Position numbers and translations under genes: made by a program
The notes under the pieces: generated by a model
What the model was told of the DNA's origin: nothing
The model's input: only the letters and a program-made list of their open reading frames with translations
Database searches by the model: none
In this document: piece by piece, positions 7,221-14,234 of the stretch
Layout of the letters: each line of letters starts with the position of its first letter
Numbering within the stretch: position 1 is the first letter of the stretch
Assembly: GCA_016210375.1 (NCBI GenBank)
Contig: JACQUH010000048.1
Span: forward strand, 1-16,883
Length of the DNA: 16,883 nt
Source: Chloroflexota bacterium
GTDB lineage: Bacteria > Chloroflexota > Dehalococcoidia > Lucifugimonadales > JACPCL1
Direction of reading: 5' to 3'

Positions 7221-7802
7221 GTGTTCACCGGAATCGTGGAAGAGGTAGGTAGGGTGGTGGAAACCTCCCCTACCCGACTGGTTATCCGGGCCAGCAAGAC
7301 CCTGGAAGGCACGGGCATCGGCGACAGCATCGCGGTAAACGGGGCGTGCCTCACGGTGGTGCAAACCCAGGGCGGCGCACTTGCCATTAACATTTCACCG
7401 GAGACCCTGCGCCGCACGAACCTGGGCGATCTGAAGCCTGGCGACCCCGTGGACCTGGAGCGCGCCGTTGCCCTGGGAGGGCGACTGGGAGGCCACCTCG
7501 TGCAGGGCCATGTTGAGGGCACAGGCAGAGTTTCCGCCATTACTCCAGAGGGAGACTCTCTGGTGATACGTTTTGAAGCGCCCTCCCAGATCATGCGCTA
7601 CGTGGTGGGCAAGGGGTTCATTGCCGTGGAGGGCATCAGCCTGACCGTGGTAGATTCCGACGCTTCCTCCTTCACCGTGTCTGTGATACCATACACTCGC
7701 CAGAATACTGTCCTGGGCAACCGCAACGTGGGCGACCAGGTGAACCTGGAGACAGATATCGTCGCTCGCTACGTGGAGCGTCTGCTCAAGGGTGACAGCT
7801 AG
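7221..7802 (+). CDS. ribE: Riboflavin synthase, alpha subunit
   Basis: Riboflavin synthase dismutates two 6,7-dimethyl-8-ribityllumazine molecules to riboflavin and a pyrimidinedione. The near-invariant N-terminus (M)FTGIVEEVG fixes the start at the GTG at 7221, preceded by GAGGAGGG; an upstream ATG in frame at 7134 would add 29 unrelated residues from inside the palindromic element. The 193-residue protein has the usual two homologous barrels: 'IAVNGACLTV' in the first and 'IAVEGISLTVVD' in the second, joined by 'GGHLVQGHVEGTGRV'. It leads the ribE-ribBA-ribH cluster. No FMN riboswitch is visible upstream. The promoter must lie in or beside the palindromic element that ends 56 nt before the start codon. 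Confidence 0.95.
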   Translation: MFTGIVEEVGRVVETSPTRLVIRASKTLEGTGIGDSIAVNGACLTVVQTQGGALAINISPETLRRTNLGDLKPGDPVDLERAVALGGRLGGHLVQGHVEGTGRVSAITPEGDSLVIRFEAPSQIMRYVVGKGFIAVEGISLTVVDSDASSFTVSVIPYTRQNTVLGNRNVGDQVNLETDIVARYVERLLKGDS

Positions 7803-7851
7803 ATAGCTTGCCACTCCATTCACAGTTGATTACTCTTTACCCTCAGCCCAA

Positions 7852-7933
7852 CCTTCCCCCCAAAGAGGGAAGGAGAATGTCCCCTCTCCCTTGAGGGGAG
7901 AGGGCTAGGGTGGGGTGAAAGCGTAGGCTACGC
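7852..7933. repeat. Tandem hairpins between ribE and ribBA
   Basis: The 133-nt gap holds two hairpins: a 7-bp stem at 7852-7858/7867-7873 and a 9-bp stem CCCTCTCCC at 7882-7890 with GGGAGAGGG at 7896-7904. A 13-nt palindrome, GCGTAGGCTACGC, follows at 7921-7933, directly before the ribBA ATG. The second hairpin resembles the pyrimidine/purine-rich hairpins inside the two MITE-like copies, so this may be a short dispersed repeat. There is no T-tract, so a simple terminator is unlikely. It could stabilise or attenuate the rib message. Confidence 0.55.
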
Positions 7934-7935
7934 AT

Positions 7936-9168
7936 ATGCCCCTTTGTTCGGTAGAAGAAGCAGTTGAAGAGCTTCGCAAGGGCCGATTCCTCATTATCGT
8001 AGACGACGAGGATCGGGAGAACGAGGGCGACCTGGCTATCGCCGCGGAGTGGGTGACGCCGGAGGCCATCTCTTTCATGGCGACCCACGGGCGCGGCCTC
8101 ATTTGTCTCCCTATCATTGGCGAGCGGCTGGATGAGCTGAAAGTCCCCCTCATGGTGCCGGACAATACGGCGCGTCTGGGCACCGCCTTCACGGTATCCG
8201 TGGACGCCAAGAACGGCACTACTACCGGAATCTCTGCCGGCGACCGCGCCGCTACGGTGAGGGCTATCCTGGACCCCCGCACCAAGCCTGAGGACCTGGC
8301 GCGCCCGGGGCACCTCTTCCCCTTGCGCTACGCCGAAGGCGGCGTGCTGGTGCGGGCTGGGCAAACGGAAGGCTCCGTTGACCTGTGCAAGCTGTCGGGG
8401 CTGTACCCCGCTGCGGTCATCTGCGAGGTCATGAAGAGCGATGGCACCATGGCCCGCATGCCGGAGCTGGAGGTATTCGCCGAGCGGAACGCTATCAAGA
8501 TCATCAGCGTCGCCCAAGTCATGGCCTTCCGTCGCCAACATGAGAAGCTGGTGAACCGGGTAGCGGAGACTCGCCTGCCCACCCGGTACGGTGTCTTCAC
8601 CGCCTATGCCTACAGGAGCGTCATAGACGCCGACGAGCATGTGGCGCTGGTGAAAGGCACCGTCAACACCCAGGAACCCGTGCTGGTACGAGTGCACAGC
8701 CAGTGCCTGACGGGCGACACCTTCGGCAGCCTCCGCTGCGACTGCGGCGAGCAGATTGAGAAGTCCCTCAAGCTTATCGCCGAGGCACCACGGGGGGTCT
8801 TCCTGTACATGCGCCAGGAGGGCCGAGGCATTGGCTTGCATAACAAGCTGCGGGCCTATGAGCTCCAGGATAGTGGACTGGACACCGTGCAGGCCAACGA
8901 GCGTCTGGGTTTTCCCGCCGACCTCCGGTGGTATGGGATTGGGGCGCAAATCCTCGCGGACCTGGGGGTGAAGAACCTGCGGCTCCTGACCAACAACCCC
9001 CGCAAGGTGGTGGGCCTGGAGAGCTACGGACTCCACCTGGTGGAGCGCATACCCATCATCATCCCGCCCAACTCGGAGAACCAGGACTACCTGGAAGCCA
9101 AGCGCACCAAGCTCGGCCACCTCCTGGACCCCCTTGTGTCTGAGACCACCACGAGCGGCGAGCGGTAG
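7936..9168 (+). CDS. ribBA: Bifunctional DHBP synthase / GTP cyclohydrolase II
   Basis: This fused enzyme supplies both starting compounds of riboflavin synthesis: 3,4-dihydroxy-2-butanone 4-phosphate from ribulose 5-phosphate (N-terminal half) and the pyrimidine intermediate from GTP (C-terminal half). The 410 residues match the family. Residues ~1-205 carry the acidic 'DDEDRENEGDL' loop, 'GTTTGISAGDRAATVRAI' and 'RPGHLFPLRYAEGGVL'. From ~206 on come the GTP cyclohydrolase II zinc site 'CLTGDTFGSLRCDCG', 'RQEGRGIGLHNKL' and 'NNPRKV'. All key residues I can check are present in both halves, so both activities are expected. The ribosome site is weak, and a 13-nt palindrome sits just before the ATG. 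ribH begins 2 nt after the stop. Confidence 0.96.
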   Translation: MPLCSVEEAVEELRKGRFLIIVDDEDRENEGDLAIAAEWVTPEAISFMATHGRGLICLPIIGERLDELKVPLMVPDNTARLGTAFTVSVDAKNGTTTGISAGDRAATVRAILDPRTKPEDLARPGHLFPLRYAEGGVLVRAGQTEGSVDLCKLSGLYPAAVICEVMKSDGTMARMPELEVFAERNAIKIISVAQVMAFRRQHEKLVNRVAETRLPTRYGVFTAYAYRSVIDADEHVALVKGTVNTQEPVLVRVHSQCLTGDTFGSLRCDCGEQIEKSLKLIAEAPRGVFLYMRQEGRGIGLHNKLRAYELQDSGLDTVQANERLGFPADLRWYGIGAQILADLGVKNLRLLTNNPRKVVGLESYGLHLVERIPIIIPPNSENQDYLEAKRTKLGHLLDPLVSETTTSGER

Positions 9169-9170
9169 CT

Positions 9171-9647
9171 GTGGCCCAGGTCCTCAAAGGCAACCTGCGG
9201 GGCGAAGGGCTACGGGTCGGTATCGTCGTCGCCCGCTTCAACGAGCATGTCACCTCCAAGCTGCTGGAGGGAGCCCTTTCTGGGCTGAAATCGCACGGCG
9301 TGGAGGACGAGGACATCGTTGTGGTGTGGGTGCCAGGCTCTTTTGAGATCCCCACGATAGCGGAGCGCCTGGCTCAGCGGGGCGACTTTGACGCTGTCGT
9401 TTGCCTCGGCGCTGTCATCAAGCATGAGACCGACCACTACTACTACGTTGCGCGCGAGGCCGCCCGGGGCATCGCCAGCGTGGCCCGGGAGTCGGAGGCG
9501 CCCGTCATCTTTGGCGTCCTGACCACGGAGAACGACCAGCAGGCCCTGGAACGGGCTGGCGGCAAGGAGGGCAACAAGGGGTACGACTCTGCCCTGGCAG
9601 CCATTGAGATGGTCAACGTGCTGAGGCTTGTGGAAGAGGCGCGGTGA
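9171..9647 (+). CDS. ribH: 6,7-dimethyl-8-ribityllumazine synthase
   Basis: Lumazine synthase joins the two products of the RibBA branches (after RibD steps) to give 6,7-dimethyl-8-ribityllumazine, the substrate of RibE; the family usually assembles into 60-mers or pentamers. The protein has 158 residues and starts with GTG 2 nt after ribBA, which implies translational coupling. Family motifs are 'VGIVVARFNEHVTSKLL', 'VVWVPGSFEIPTIAERLA', 'VVCLGAVIKHETDHYYYVA' and 'FGVLTTENDQQALERAGG'. The common 'RGET' of the substrate loop reads KHET here. ribD is not in the window and must be elsewhere if the pathway is complete. Confidence 0.95.
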   Translation: MAQVLKGNLRGEGLRVGIVVARFNEHVTSKLLEGALSGLKSHGVEDEDIVVVWVPGSFEIPTIAERLAQRGDFDAVVCLGAVIKHETDHYYYVAREAARGIASVARESEAPVIFGVLTTENDQQALERAGGKEGNKGYDSALAAIEMVNVLRLVEEAR

Positions 9648-9684
9648 GGAGGAGACTTGCGGGATCAGTGTCTGAGGAAAGCCG

Positions 9685-10227
9685 ATGAGGCGAATACTAG
9701 AATACCCTCTGGTGAGCTTCCTTGTGATTGGAAGCTTCAGTTTGGCGTCGGCGACACTCTTGTTCCTCATTGGAGGCAGTTTGGCGGAGGTTGCCAGCCA
9801 AGAAAACGAATTCCTTGGAGGTACTATCAAGGCGGGTGGGCCAATCGCAGGATTCATCATGGTATTCTTGCTTTCACAAAGAGTGCTCCAAAAACTTAGG
9901 AGTGTGAGCGAAAGCCACATTGGGTTGGAGTCTCTGGCCCTCAAGATACCAGTGAACGACAAGCTGCCGTTGGCGACCAACAAGTCTTGCTTTTCAATGA
10001 GGCAGAGATATGAGTGTTCCTATGAGCTCTATGACACGGAGACAGGTGACAGCGGCAAATACCCAACCGAGTATACTTGGGAGGCAGGGCATCTGACGGT
10101 CTACGTGCGCAAGGTCTCAGCGAAGGATAGGATTGTTATCATAGTGGAGGACAAGACGGGTGGAGGTTCCTGGCAATCGGATCATTTCGACCTGCTAACG
10201 CACCCTACTTTGGTAAGCCCTACGTAG
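9685..10227 (+). CDS. Two-helix membrane protein with C-terminal soluble domain
   Basis: I do not recognise the 180-residue product. The ATG is preceded by GAGGAAAG. Two hydrophobic segments are clear, at about residues 9-31 ('VSFLVIGSFSLASATLLFLI') and 50-65 ('GPIAGFIMVFLLSQ'). The remaining ~110 residues are polar and strand-rich ('YECSYELYDTETGDSG', 'LTVYVRKVSAKDRIVIIVE'), suggesting a beta-sandwich-like soluble domain. The gene starts 37 nt after ribH but has a lower GC and less biased codon use than ribH, which hints at an accessory gene. The next gene encodes a prokaryotic YEATS domain. A two-helix membrane partner beside such a domain would fit a sensing or effector pair, but that is inference. 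Confidence 0.65.
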   Translation: MRRILEYPLVSFLVIGSFSLASATLLFLIGGSLAEVASQENEFLGGTIKAGGPIAGFIMVFLLSQRVLQKLRSVSESHIGLESLALKIPVNDKLPLATNKSCFSMRQRYECSYELYDTETGDSGKYPTEYTWEAGHLTVYVRKVSAKDRIVIIVEDKTGGGSWQSDHFDLLTHPTLVSPT

Positions 10228-10260
10228 CAGGAAGCGGGCCTCTGCCACTAGGAGTCGGCC

Positions 10261-10566
10261 ATGACGCTAAAGCTGAGAAACACGTGGCAATATCAGGGTG
10301 AAGATAGGTGGGACTGGACAGCATATCTTGACGACCAAGGCTCTGGAGAATTATCAGACGTTGAGTTTGTTGAGTACGTGCTGCACCCCACTTTCCCCAA
10401 GTCAATTGTCAAGGTCTCGAATCCAAAAGGCGGTTTTGCCCTGACAACAAATGGATGGGGCGCCTTCACCCTGGTCGCTTTCGTTCACATGACGGATGGC
10501 ACTAGACGGAAACTAAGTCACGAGCTTGAGCTTGCCTATGAGCCTGTTGCAGGGAAAAGCCGATAA
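10261..10566 (+). CDS. Stand-alone prokaryotic YEATS-domain (pYEATS) protein
   Basis: This 101-residue protein matches the YEATS fold core: 'VEYVLHPTF' resembles the YEATS 'V.F.LH.SF.NP' strand, followed by 'GGFALTTNGWGAFTL', which contains the hallmark GWG-x-F loop of YEATS acyl-lysine readers, and 'DGTRRKLSHELEL' as the closing strand. Bacterial pYEATS domains are known from genome surveys, often beside predicted signalling or membrane proteins; their ligand is not established. The protein has no membrane segment and no other domain. The ATG is preceded by AGGAG with 5-nt spacing. It lies 33 nt after a two-helix membrane protein and 12 nt before another small membrane protein, so the three genes are probably co-transcribed. 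Confidence 0.75.
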   Translation: MTLKLRNTWQYQGEDRWDWTAYLDDQGSGELSDVEFVEYVLHPTFPKSIVKVSNPKGGFALTTNGWGAFTLVAFVHMTDGTRRKLSHELELAYEPVAGKSR

Positions 10567-10578
10567 AGGAGACGGCGC

Positions 10579-10794
10579 ATGGAAGCTCGCATCGCTCGGG
10601 AAGTGCTCATCCTCTTCGGCTTGGCCGTTCTGACCGCGGTGCTCAGCCCACTGGCAGGGGTTGAGCCATTCTCCCCAGTGCCGGTCGTTGTGTTTCGCTT
10701 CCTTGTCGCCATCCGGGTGTTCATCTTGGCCATGCGAGTCACCTTGCAGTCCAGGCGGAAGCAGCAGACCCCTGGCCCATGCGCAGCTCCATGA
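10579..10794 (+). CDS. Small two-helix membrane protein
   Basis: The 71-residue product has two predicted membrane helices, at about residues 8-28 ('EVLILFGLAVLTAVLSPLAG') and 33-53 ('PVPVVVFRFLVAIRVFILAM'), and a short basic tail. The ATG is preceded by AAAGGAG at good spacing, which supports real translation despite the small size. Its TGA stop overlaps the downstream ATG of the tag gene as ATGA, a classic sign of translational coupling. No family is recognised. It could be a membrane partner of the pYEATS protein upstream, or just a small protein carried with tag. Confidence 0.6.
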   Translation: MEARIAREVLILFGLAVLTAVLSPLAGVEPFSPVPVVVFRFLVAIRVFILAMRVTLQSRRKQQTPGPCAAP

Positions 10795-11381
10795 GCGAGT
10801 CAGGCCTGGTGCGCTGCTTCGGCGACGCCAGCGACCTTCTCATGATGCGCTACCACGACGAGGAGTGGGGCGTGCCTCTGCATGATGACAACCGGCTCTT
10901 TGAAAGCATCGTCCTGGACGGCGCGCAGGCCGGCCTGAGCTGGCGCACCATCCTTCACAAGCGTGAGGCCTACCGCCTCGCCTTCCAAGGCTTTGACCCA
11001 TCCACCATTGCCGCATATAGCGAAGCTGACCGGCAGCGCCTCCTGGCGGACTCCGGTATTGTCCGCAACCGCCAAAAGATAGACGCGGCGATTAGCAACG
11101 CCCGATGTGTCCTGGCCGTGCAACGTGAGTTCGGCAACCTGGACCGTTTCCTCTGGCAGTTCACCGGCTACAAGACCATTCGCCACGCCGCCTACCGCAC
11201 CTACCAGGAGATCCCTACCACCACCCCCGAGTCCGACGCCATGTCCGCCGAGCTGCGCAAACGTGGCTTCAAGTTCGTTGGCTCCACCATCTGCTATGCC
11301 CTCATGCAGGCCACCGGTATGGTCAACGACCACCTCTCTGTCTGCTTCAAGTCGCCGGAAACGAAAGTCCCCCACCAATGA
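10791..11381 (+). CDS. tag: DNA-3-methyladenine glycosylase I
   Basis: Tag removes 3-methyladenine from alkylated DNA. The ~196-residue protein carries the family signatures 'RYHDEEWGVPLHDD', 'VLDGAQAGLSWRTIL', 'GIVRNRQKIDAAISNAR' and 'KRGFKFVGSTICYALMQA'. The structural zinc ligands of Tag appear conserved: Cys in 'VRCF' near the N-terminus, His in 'YHDEEWG', and His and Cys in 'NDHLSVC'. I prefer the ATG at 10791, which overlaps the previous stop codon as ATGA; an in-frame ATG at 10779 would add four residues. Neither has a clear Shine-Dalgarno sequence, consistent with coupling. The gene is convergent with the selenoprotein gene on the other strand. Confidence 0.94.
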   Translation: MSESGLVRCFGDASDLLMMRYHDEEWGVPLHDDNRLFESIVLDGAQAGLSWRTILHKREAYRLAFQGFDPSTIAAYSEADRQRLLADSGIVRNRQKIDAAISNARCVLAVQREFGNLDRFLWQFTGYKTIRHAAYRTYQEIPTTTPESDAMSAELRKRGFKFVGSTICYALMQATGMVNDHLSVCFKSPETKVPHQ

Positions 11382-11420
11382 CAGGTGAGGGACAGAGCAC
11401 AATCTAAACCGACCTTTTCC

Positions 11421-11447
11421 CTCCGGCAGACAAGAGTCTTGCCGGAG
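11421..11447. terminator. Hairpin between convergent tag and selenoprotein genes
   Basis: An 8-bp perfect stem (CTCCGGCA at 11421-11428, TGCCGGAG at 11440-11447) is extended inside by GAC/GTC with a one-base bulge. It sits between two converging genes, so a two-way terminator is plausible. There is no good T-tract on either side. Confidence 0.5.
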
Positions 11448-11471
11448 GAGCCGTTGCTTACAAAGCATTTG

Positions 11472-11741
11472 CTACCGGGCCGCTATTCTATCCTTCCACT
11501 CCCGCAGCTTGTCGGCCACCTCGTGAGCCTCGGGCCAGTGGTGGGGGTTGTGGCTGTGCTCCAGCACCAGCTCACCGTTGAAGTAGACATGGAAAATGCC
11601 GTGCCCCGACGGCACCAGCCGGAAGCTGCTGATGTAGTCCCCGTGATGGGTAAGGATTTCGCCCGCTATCCAAGCGGCCCGCAGCCCCTCCCCTCAGATA
11701 TGGCAGTACTCAATGGTGATGTCCAGCTTATCTGCTGCCAT
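11472..11741 (-). CDS. SelW/SelT/SelH (Rdx) family selenoprotein, C-x-x-U with in-frame UGA
   Basis: Reading UGA at 11696-11694 as selenocysteine gives one continuous 89-residue frame ending in TAG. The product begins MAADKLDITIEYCHIU (U = UGA). This is the thioredoxin-like Rdx fold: first strand, then the redox motif C13-H-I-U16, then a helix ('GLRAAWIAGEIL'), the family's 'FHVYFNGELVLEHS' hairpin and the C-terminal 'WPEAHEVADKLREW' helix. Length matches bacterial SelW-like proteins. Downstream conservation excludes simple chance readthrough. GGAGGTG stands 4 nt before the ATG. A SECIS-like hairpin follows the UGA, and a promoter is visible upstream. Members are thought to act as thiol/selenol oxidoreductases. 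The alternative is a Cys-form gene with a nonsense mutation; deciding needs selA/selB/selC in the genome. Confidence 0.85.
11661..11696 (-). promoter_or_regulatory. Candidate bacterial SECIS element with UGA codon
   Basis: On the minus strand the UGA (11696-11694) is followed 16 nt later by CCGCT-TGGAT-AGCGG, a perfect 5-bp stem (11677-11673 with 11667-11663) with a five-base loop. The loop has G at its second position, in line with the bacterial SECIS rule of a guanine early in the apical loop, 16-37 nt after UGA. G-C pairing can extend the stem past a bulge. The element lies inside the coding region, as bacterial SECIS elements do. Confidence 0.65.
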
Positions 11742-11766
11742 GGGACACCTCCGTAGGCTTTCCTTT

Positions 11767-11795
11767 AGTCTAGCGCATCAGGCCCAGACGTTCCA
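11767..11795 (-). promoter_or_regulatory. Candidate sigma-70 promoter of the selenoprotein gene
   Basis: On the minus strand TGGAAC (11795-11790) and TAGACT (11772-11767) are separated by exactly 17 nt, and the -10 lies ~26 nt before the ATG. The -35 is weak, the -10 fair. Confidence 0.4.
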
Positions 11796-11837
11796 GCGGC
11801 AGGAGAGCTGGGTTCCGATTGCCAATGAGTGTTATCA

Positions 11838-11862
11838 AACCCCCCGACCAAAGCCGGGGGTT
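11838..11862. repeat. Short GC-rich hairpin
   Basis: AACCCCC at 11838-11844 pairs with GGGGGTT at 11856-11862. There is no T-tract. It lies between the selenoprotein promoter and the second MITE-like copy. It may be a terminator remnant or an unrelated small repeat. Confidence 0.4.
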
Positions 11863-11875
11863 AGGCGAACCTAAA

Positions 11876-12117
11876 CCTGGCACTTATGGTCATTGGACAA
11901 TTAGGATGCCAATGAGACCCAAACTCTCCCCCTGCGGTCCCCCTCTCCTGGGAGGAGAGGGGGACGATATTCTGTGGAAACGGTATGATGCGGCAGAGCC
12001 GCATCACACCGATTCAAACCAATCTTCTCCCCCTTCCCGTGCGGGAAGGGGGAGTCAGAGGGGGTTAGGTCAGAACCTAATTGGCACTTTATATAGTTAA
12101 TGACCTTTAGTGCCAGG
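11876..12117. repeat. Palindromic MITE-like element, copy 2
   Basis: This 242-bp non-coding element has 19-bp terminal inverted repeats: CCTGGCACTTATGGTCATT at 11876-11894 pairs with the sequence ending at 12117, 17 of 19 positions. Inside are three hairpins: CCTCTCC/GGAGAGG near 11942-11960, a 14-bp arm pair at 11981-11994/11998-12011 with an AGA loop, and a perfect 12-bp stem CTCCCCCTTCCC at 12027-12038 with 12043-12054. The whole can fold as a cloverleaf. Inner ends share GGTCATTAAC and GGTTCTGACC with copy 1 at 6909-7164, in either orientation. No protein is encoded. Together with its flanks it accounts for the 449-nt gap between the selenoprotein and ABC-F genes. Confidence 0.8.
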
Positions 12118-12190
12118 GACTGTAAGACGCCACTTGGTAGCAAACGGAACCGAGATCTCACAATGAAACGGCACAATCCGAGGTTGTCCC

Positions 12191-14059
12191 CTATCCCTCC
12201 CAGTTCGCCCATGCCTTGTCCAGGAGCGCTAGCGTAACGGCATGCTCCCGCCCCAAACGCGTAACCGCGACGAAATCCTGTAGCTCCGCGGCCTTCTGCA
12301 GTTGTCCTTCAATCTCTTGCAGCTTTTCTTCTAGCTCGGCAATGGCCAGTTCCGGGTTGTCATTCCTTTCCACCACGGGCAGGGAAGGCCGCTTCACAGG
12401 CCTCAGAGGCGGAGGCCGCTTGGCCGCAACAGGCGGCGGTGGAGGCGAGGCCTTCCGCTCCTGCTCCTGGACCCACTCCTGGTAGCCTCCTGGGAAGATT
12501 GTGACCGTTCCATCGCCAACAATCCAGAGCTGTTGAGCCAGCAAGGCGATAAGCTGCCGGTCGTGGGAAACAAAGATGAGGGTGCCGTCATAGTCTAAAA
12601 GCACGTGCTCCAGGGCTTCACGGCTGGGGATGTCCAGGTGGTTTGTCGGCTCATCCAGCACCAGGACGTTTGGACGAGTGACCAGGAGCCTCGCCAGGGC
12701 AAGCCGGCTCCGTTGCCCGCCGCTAAGGGTGCTCACTACCTGAAAGGCTTCCTGCCCCCGGAAGAGAAACCGTGCGAGATATGCCCTGCCCTCTGCACTG
12801 GACATCGCGTTGACTTCCAGGAGCGCCTCCAGGACTGTGGCGTCCTCTGGGATGTCCCCCAGCCCCTGCTGGTGGTACCCTACGCGGACATTGCCTCCCA
12901 GGGTCGCTGATCCTTCCACAGGGGGAATCAGCCCGAGTAGCGTTGTGATGAACGTCGTCTTCCCTGCACCGTTACTGCCCAGGATGGCAGCCCGCGTCCC
13001 CCGGTTGACGTTCATATCGGGGACTGAGAGGAGAGGGAAACGCTCCTCGCCGTTGGTGAAGCCGACCTTCAGGTCTCTGGTGCGAATCACCACCTGGGCA
13101 GCCCTTGCGGCGGTCACCGTGGCGAGGGATGCCTGCTCTTCTCTCCTGGGGGCCTCCAGTCGCTCCAATTGCTCAAGGCGCTTGGCCCGGCCCTGAGCCT
13201 CCTGTGACCGCTGGCCGGCGCCGTACCGGCGGATAAACTCTTCCTCCTTGGCGATGTGCTCCTGCTGCCGCTCGTACTGCTGTTGCTGCTGGATGTCTCG
13301 CTCCGCTCTGAGAACCCGGTATTTGGAGTAGTTCCCAGGAAATGTCTGGAGCTTGCCCTCTTCCAGCTCCCAGATTTGGTCTGCCACAGCGTCCAAAAAG
13401 TACCGGTCATGGGACACCACAACGAAGGCGTGCTTGGACCGCCCCAGGAACCGCTCCAGCCAGGTAATGCCCGCCAGGTCCAGGTGGTTGGTCGGCTCGT
13501 CCAGCACCAGGAGGTCAGGGTCAGCCAGGAGCGCCTTTGCCAGAGCGGCCCTGGTGCGTTCACCCCCGCTGGCCGAGGCCACCGGCGTCCGCAACGCCTC
13601 CGGGGATAGCCCCAATCCAGACACGACCCTCTCCATAGTGCTCTGAAATGTGTAGCCGCCCCGGGCTTCAAACTGGTGGGCCAGAGCAGCGTACCGCGCC
13701 TCCGCCTGCCGCCGGACTACAGGGTCGTAGTCTTGCATGTCAAGCGCGTGGCCCGCCATCTCCTCTTCCAGCCGGCGCAGGCCGTCATACGCGGTCATCA
13801 CTTCGTCGTAGAGGGCGCCGTTGGAGGTCAAGGCGAGGGTCTGAGGGACGTAACCGATACGAACGCCCCTAGCGTAGTGAACCGTTCCGCCGTCGGTCTC
13901 CTGCTCGCCCACGAGGATGCGCAGCAGCGAGGTCTTCCCGCTACCGTTGGCCCCTACGATGCCAATGCGCGCCCCTTCGGACACTTCCAGGTCAACGCCA
14001 GAAAAGACCTGGTTGTTGCCGTAAAAAAGCGTGAGATTGGTGGCAGAGAGCAACGCCAT
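12191..14059 (-). CDS. ABC-F family ATPase
   Basis: This 622-residue protein has two ATP-binding cassettes and no membrane domain, as in ABC-F proteins, which act on the ribosome as translation factors or antibiotic-resistance factors. Cassette 1 has Walker A 'GANGSGKTS' at ~36-44, signature 'SGGERTRAALAKALL' and Walker B 'LLVLDEPTNHLD'. A long charged linker rich in Gln and Arg follows ('RDIQQQQQYERQQEHIAKEE'), the region that reaches into the ribosome. Cassette 2 has 'GSNGAGKTT', 'LSGGQRSRLALARLL' and 'VLVLDEPTNHLD'. A Pro-rich spacer leads to a C-terminal coiled coil ('AIAELEEKLQEIEGQLQKAA'), as in Uup/YdiF-type members. No Shine-Dalgarno sequence is evident at the ATG. The subgroup cannot be settled by eye. 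Confidence 0.93.
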   Translation of the reverse strand: MALLSATNLTLFYGNNQVFSGVDLEVSEGARIGIVGANGSGKTSLLRILVGEQETDGGTVHYARGVRIGYVPQTLALTSNGALYDEVMTAYDGLRRLEEEMAGHALDMQDYDPVVRRQAEARYAALAHQFEARGGYTFQSTMERVVSGLGLSPEALRTPVASASGGERTRAALAKALLADPDLLVLDEPTNHLDLAGITWLERFLGRSKHAFVVVSHDRYFLDAVADQIWELEEGKLQTFPGNYSKYRVLRAERDIQQQQQYERQQEHIAKEEEFIRRYGAGQRSQEAQGRAKRLEQLERLEAPRREEQASLATVTAARAAQVVIRTRDLKVGFTNGEERFPLLSVPDMNVNRGTRAAILGSNGAGKTTFITTLLGLIPPVEGSATLGGNVRVGYHQQGLGDIPEDATVLEALLEVNAMSSAEGRAYLARFLFRGQEAFQVVSTLSGGQRSRLALARLLVTRPNVLVLDEPTNHLDIPSREALEHVLLDYDGTLIFVSHDRQLIALLAQQLWIVGDGTVTIFPGGYQEWVQEQERKASPPPPPVAAKRPPPLRPVKRPSLPVVERNDNPELAIAELEEKLQEIEGQLQKAAELQDFVAVTRLGREHAVTLALLDKAWANWEG

Positions 14060-14128
14060 AGTTAGTTAGCAACTCGCGTACAAAGGGAGGTCGCCGGCCC
14101 GTGCGGATTCCACACACGCACTCTGCCA

Positions 14129-14134
14129 GTATAC
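14129..14134 (-). promoter_or_regulatory. Possible -10 box for the ABC-F gene
   Basis: TATACT on the minus strand lies ~70 nt before the ABC-F start, giving a leader of about 60 nt. A -35 is not convincing (TTCCAC with a 19-nt spacer). The leader has only a weak GTGCG/CGCAC hairpin and no obvious leader peptide. Confidence 0.3.
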
Positions 14135-14192
14135 CCAATCCACAGGCGTCCCGTGGAAGGCCCCAAAGGGAGCACACATCTCTGGGCCCGCG

Positions 14193-14234
14193 AAAACAAG
14201 AGCAGGGGCACACCTTGCGCGTGCGCCCCTGCTC
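14193..14234 (-). terminator. Rho-independent terminator, minus strand
   Basis: Read on the minus strand, GAGCAGGGGC (14234-14225) pairs with GCCCCTGCTC (14209-14200), a perfect 10-bp stem with further bulged pairs inside, followed by TTGTTTT at 14199-14193. It lies ~110 nt downstream of the 'DKHR' hypothetical gene and separates it from the ABC-F gene. Confidence 0.8.

Noticed and set aside
7843..9120. 425-codon open frame on the minus strand opposite ribBA
   Set aside because: ribBA on the + strand is unmistakable. The antisense frame is an artefact of GC-rich codon use.
10244..10263. GCCACTAGGAGTC..CATG here and at 15186-15205 (18 of 20 identical)
   Set aside because: Suggested a shared regulatory site, but a match of this quality is expected about once by chance in a window of this size; one copy contains an ordinary ribosome site.
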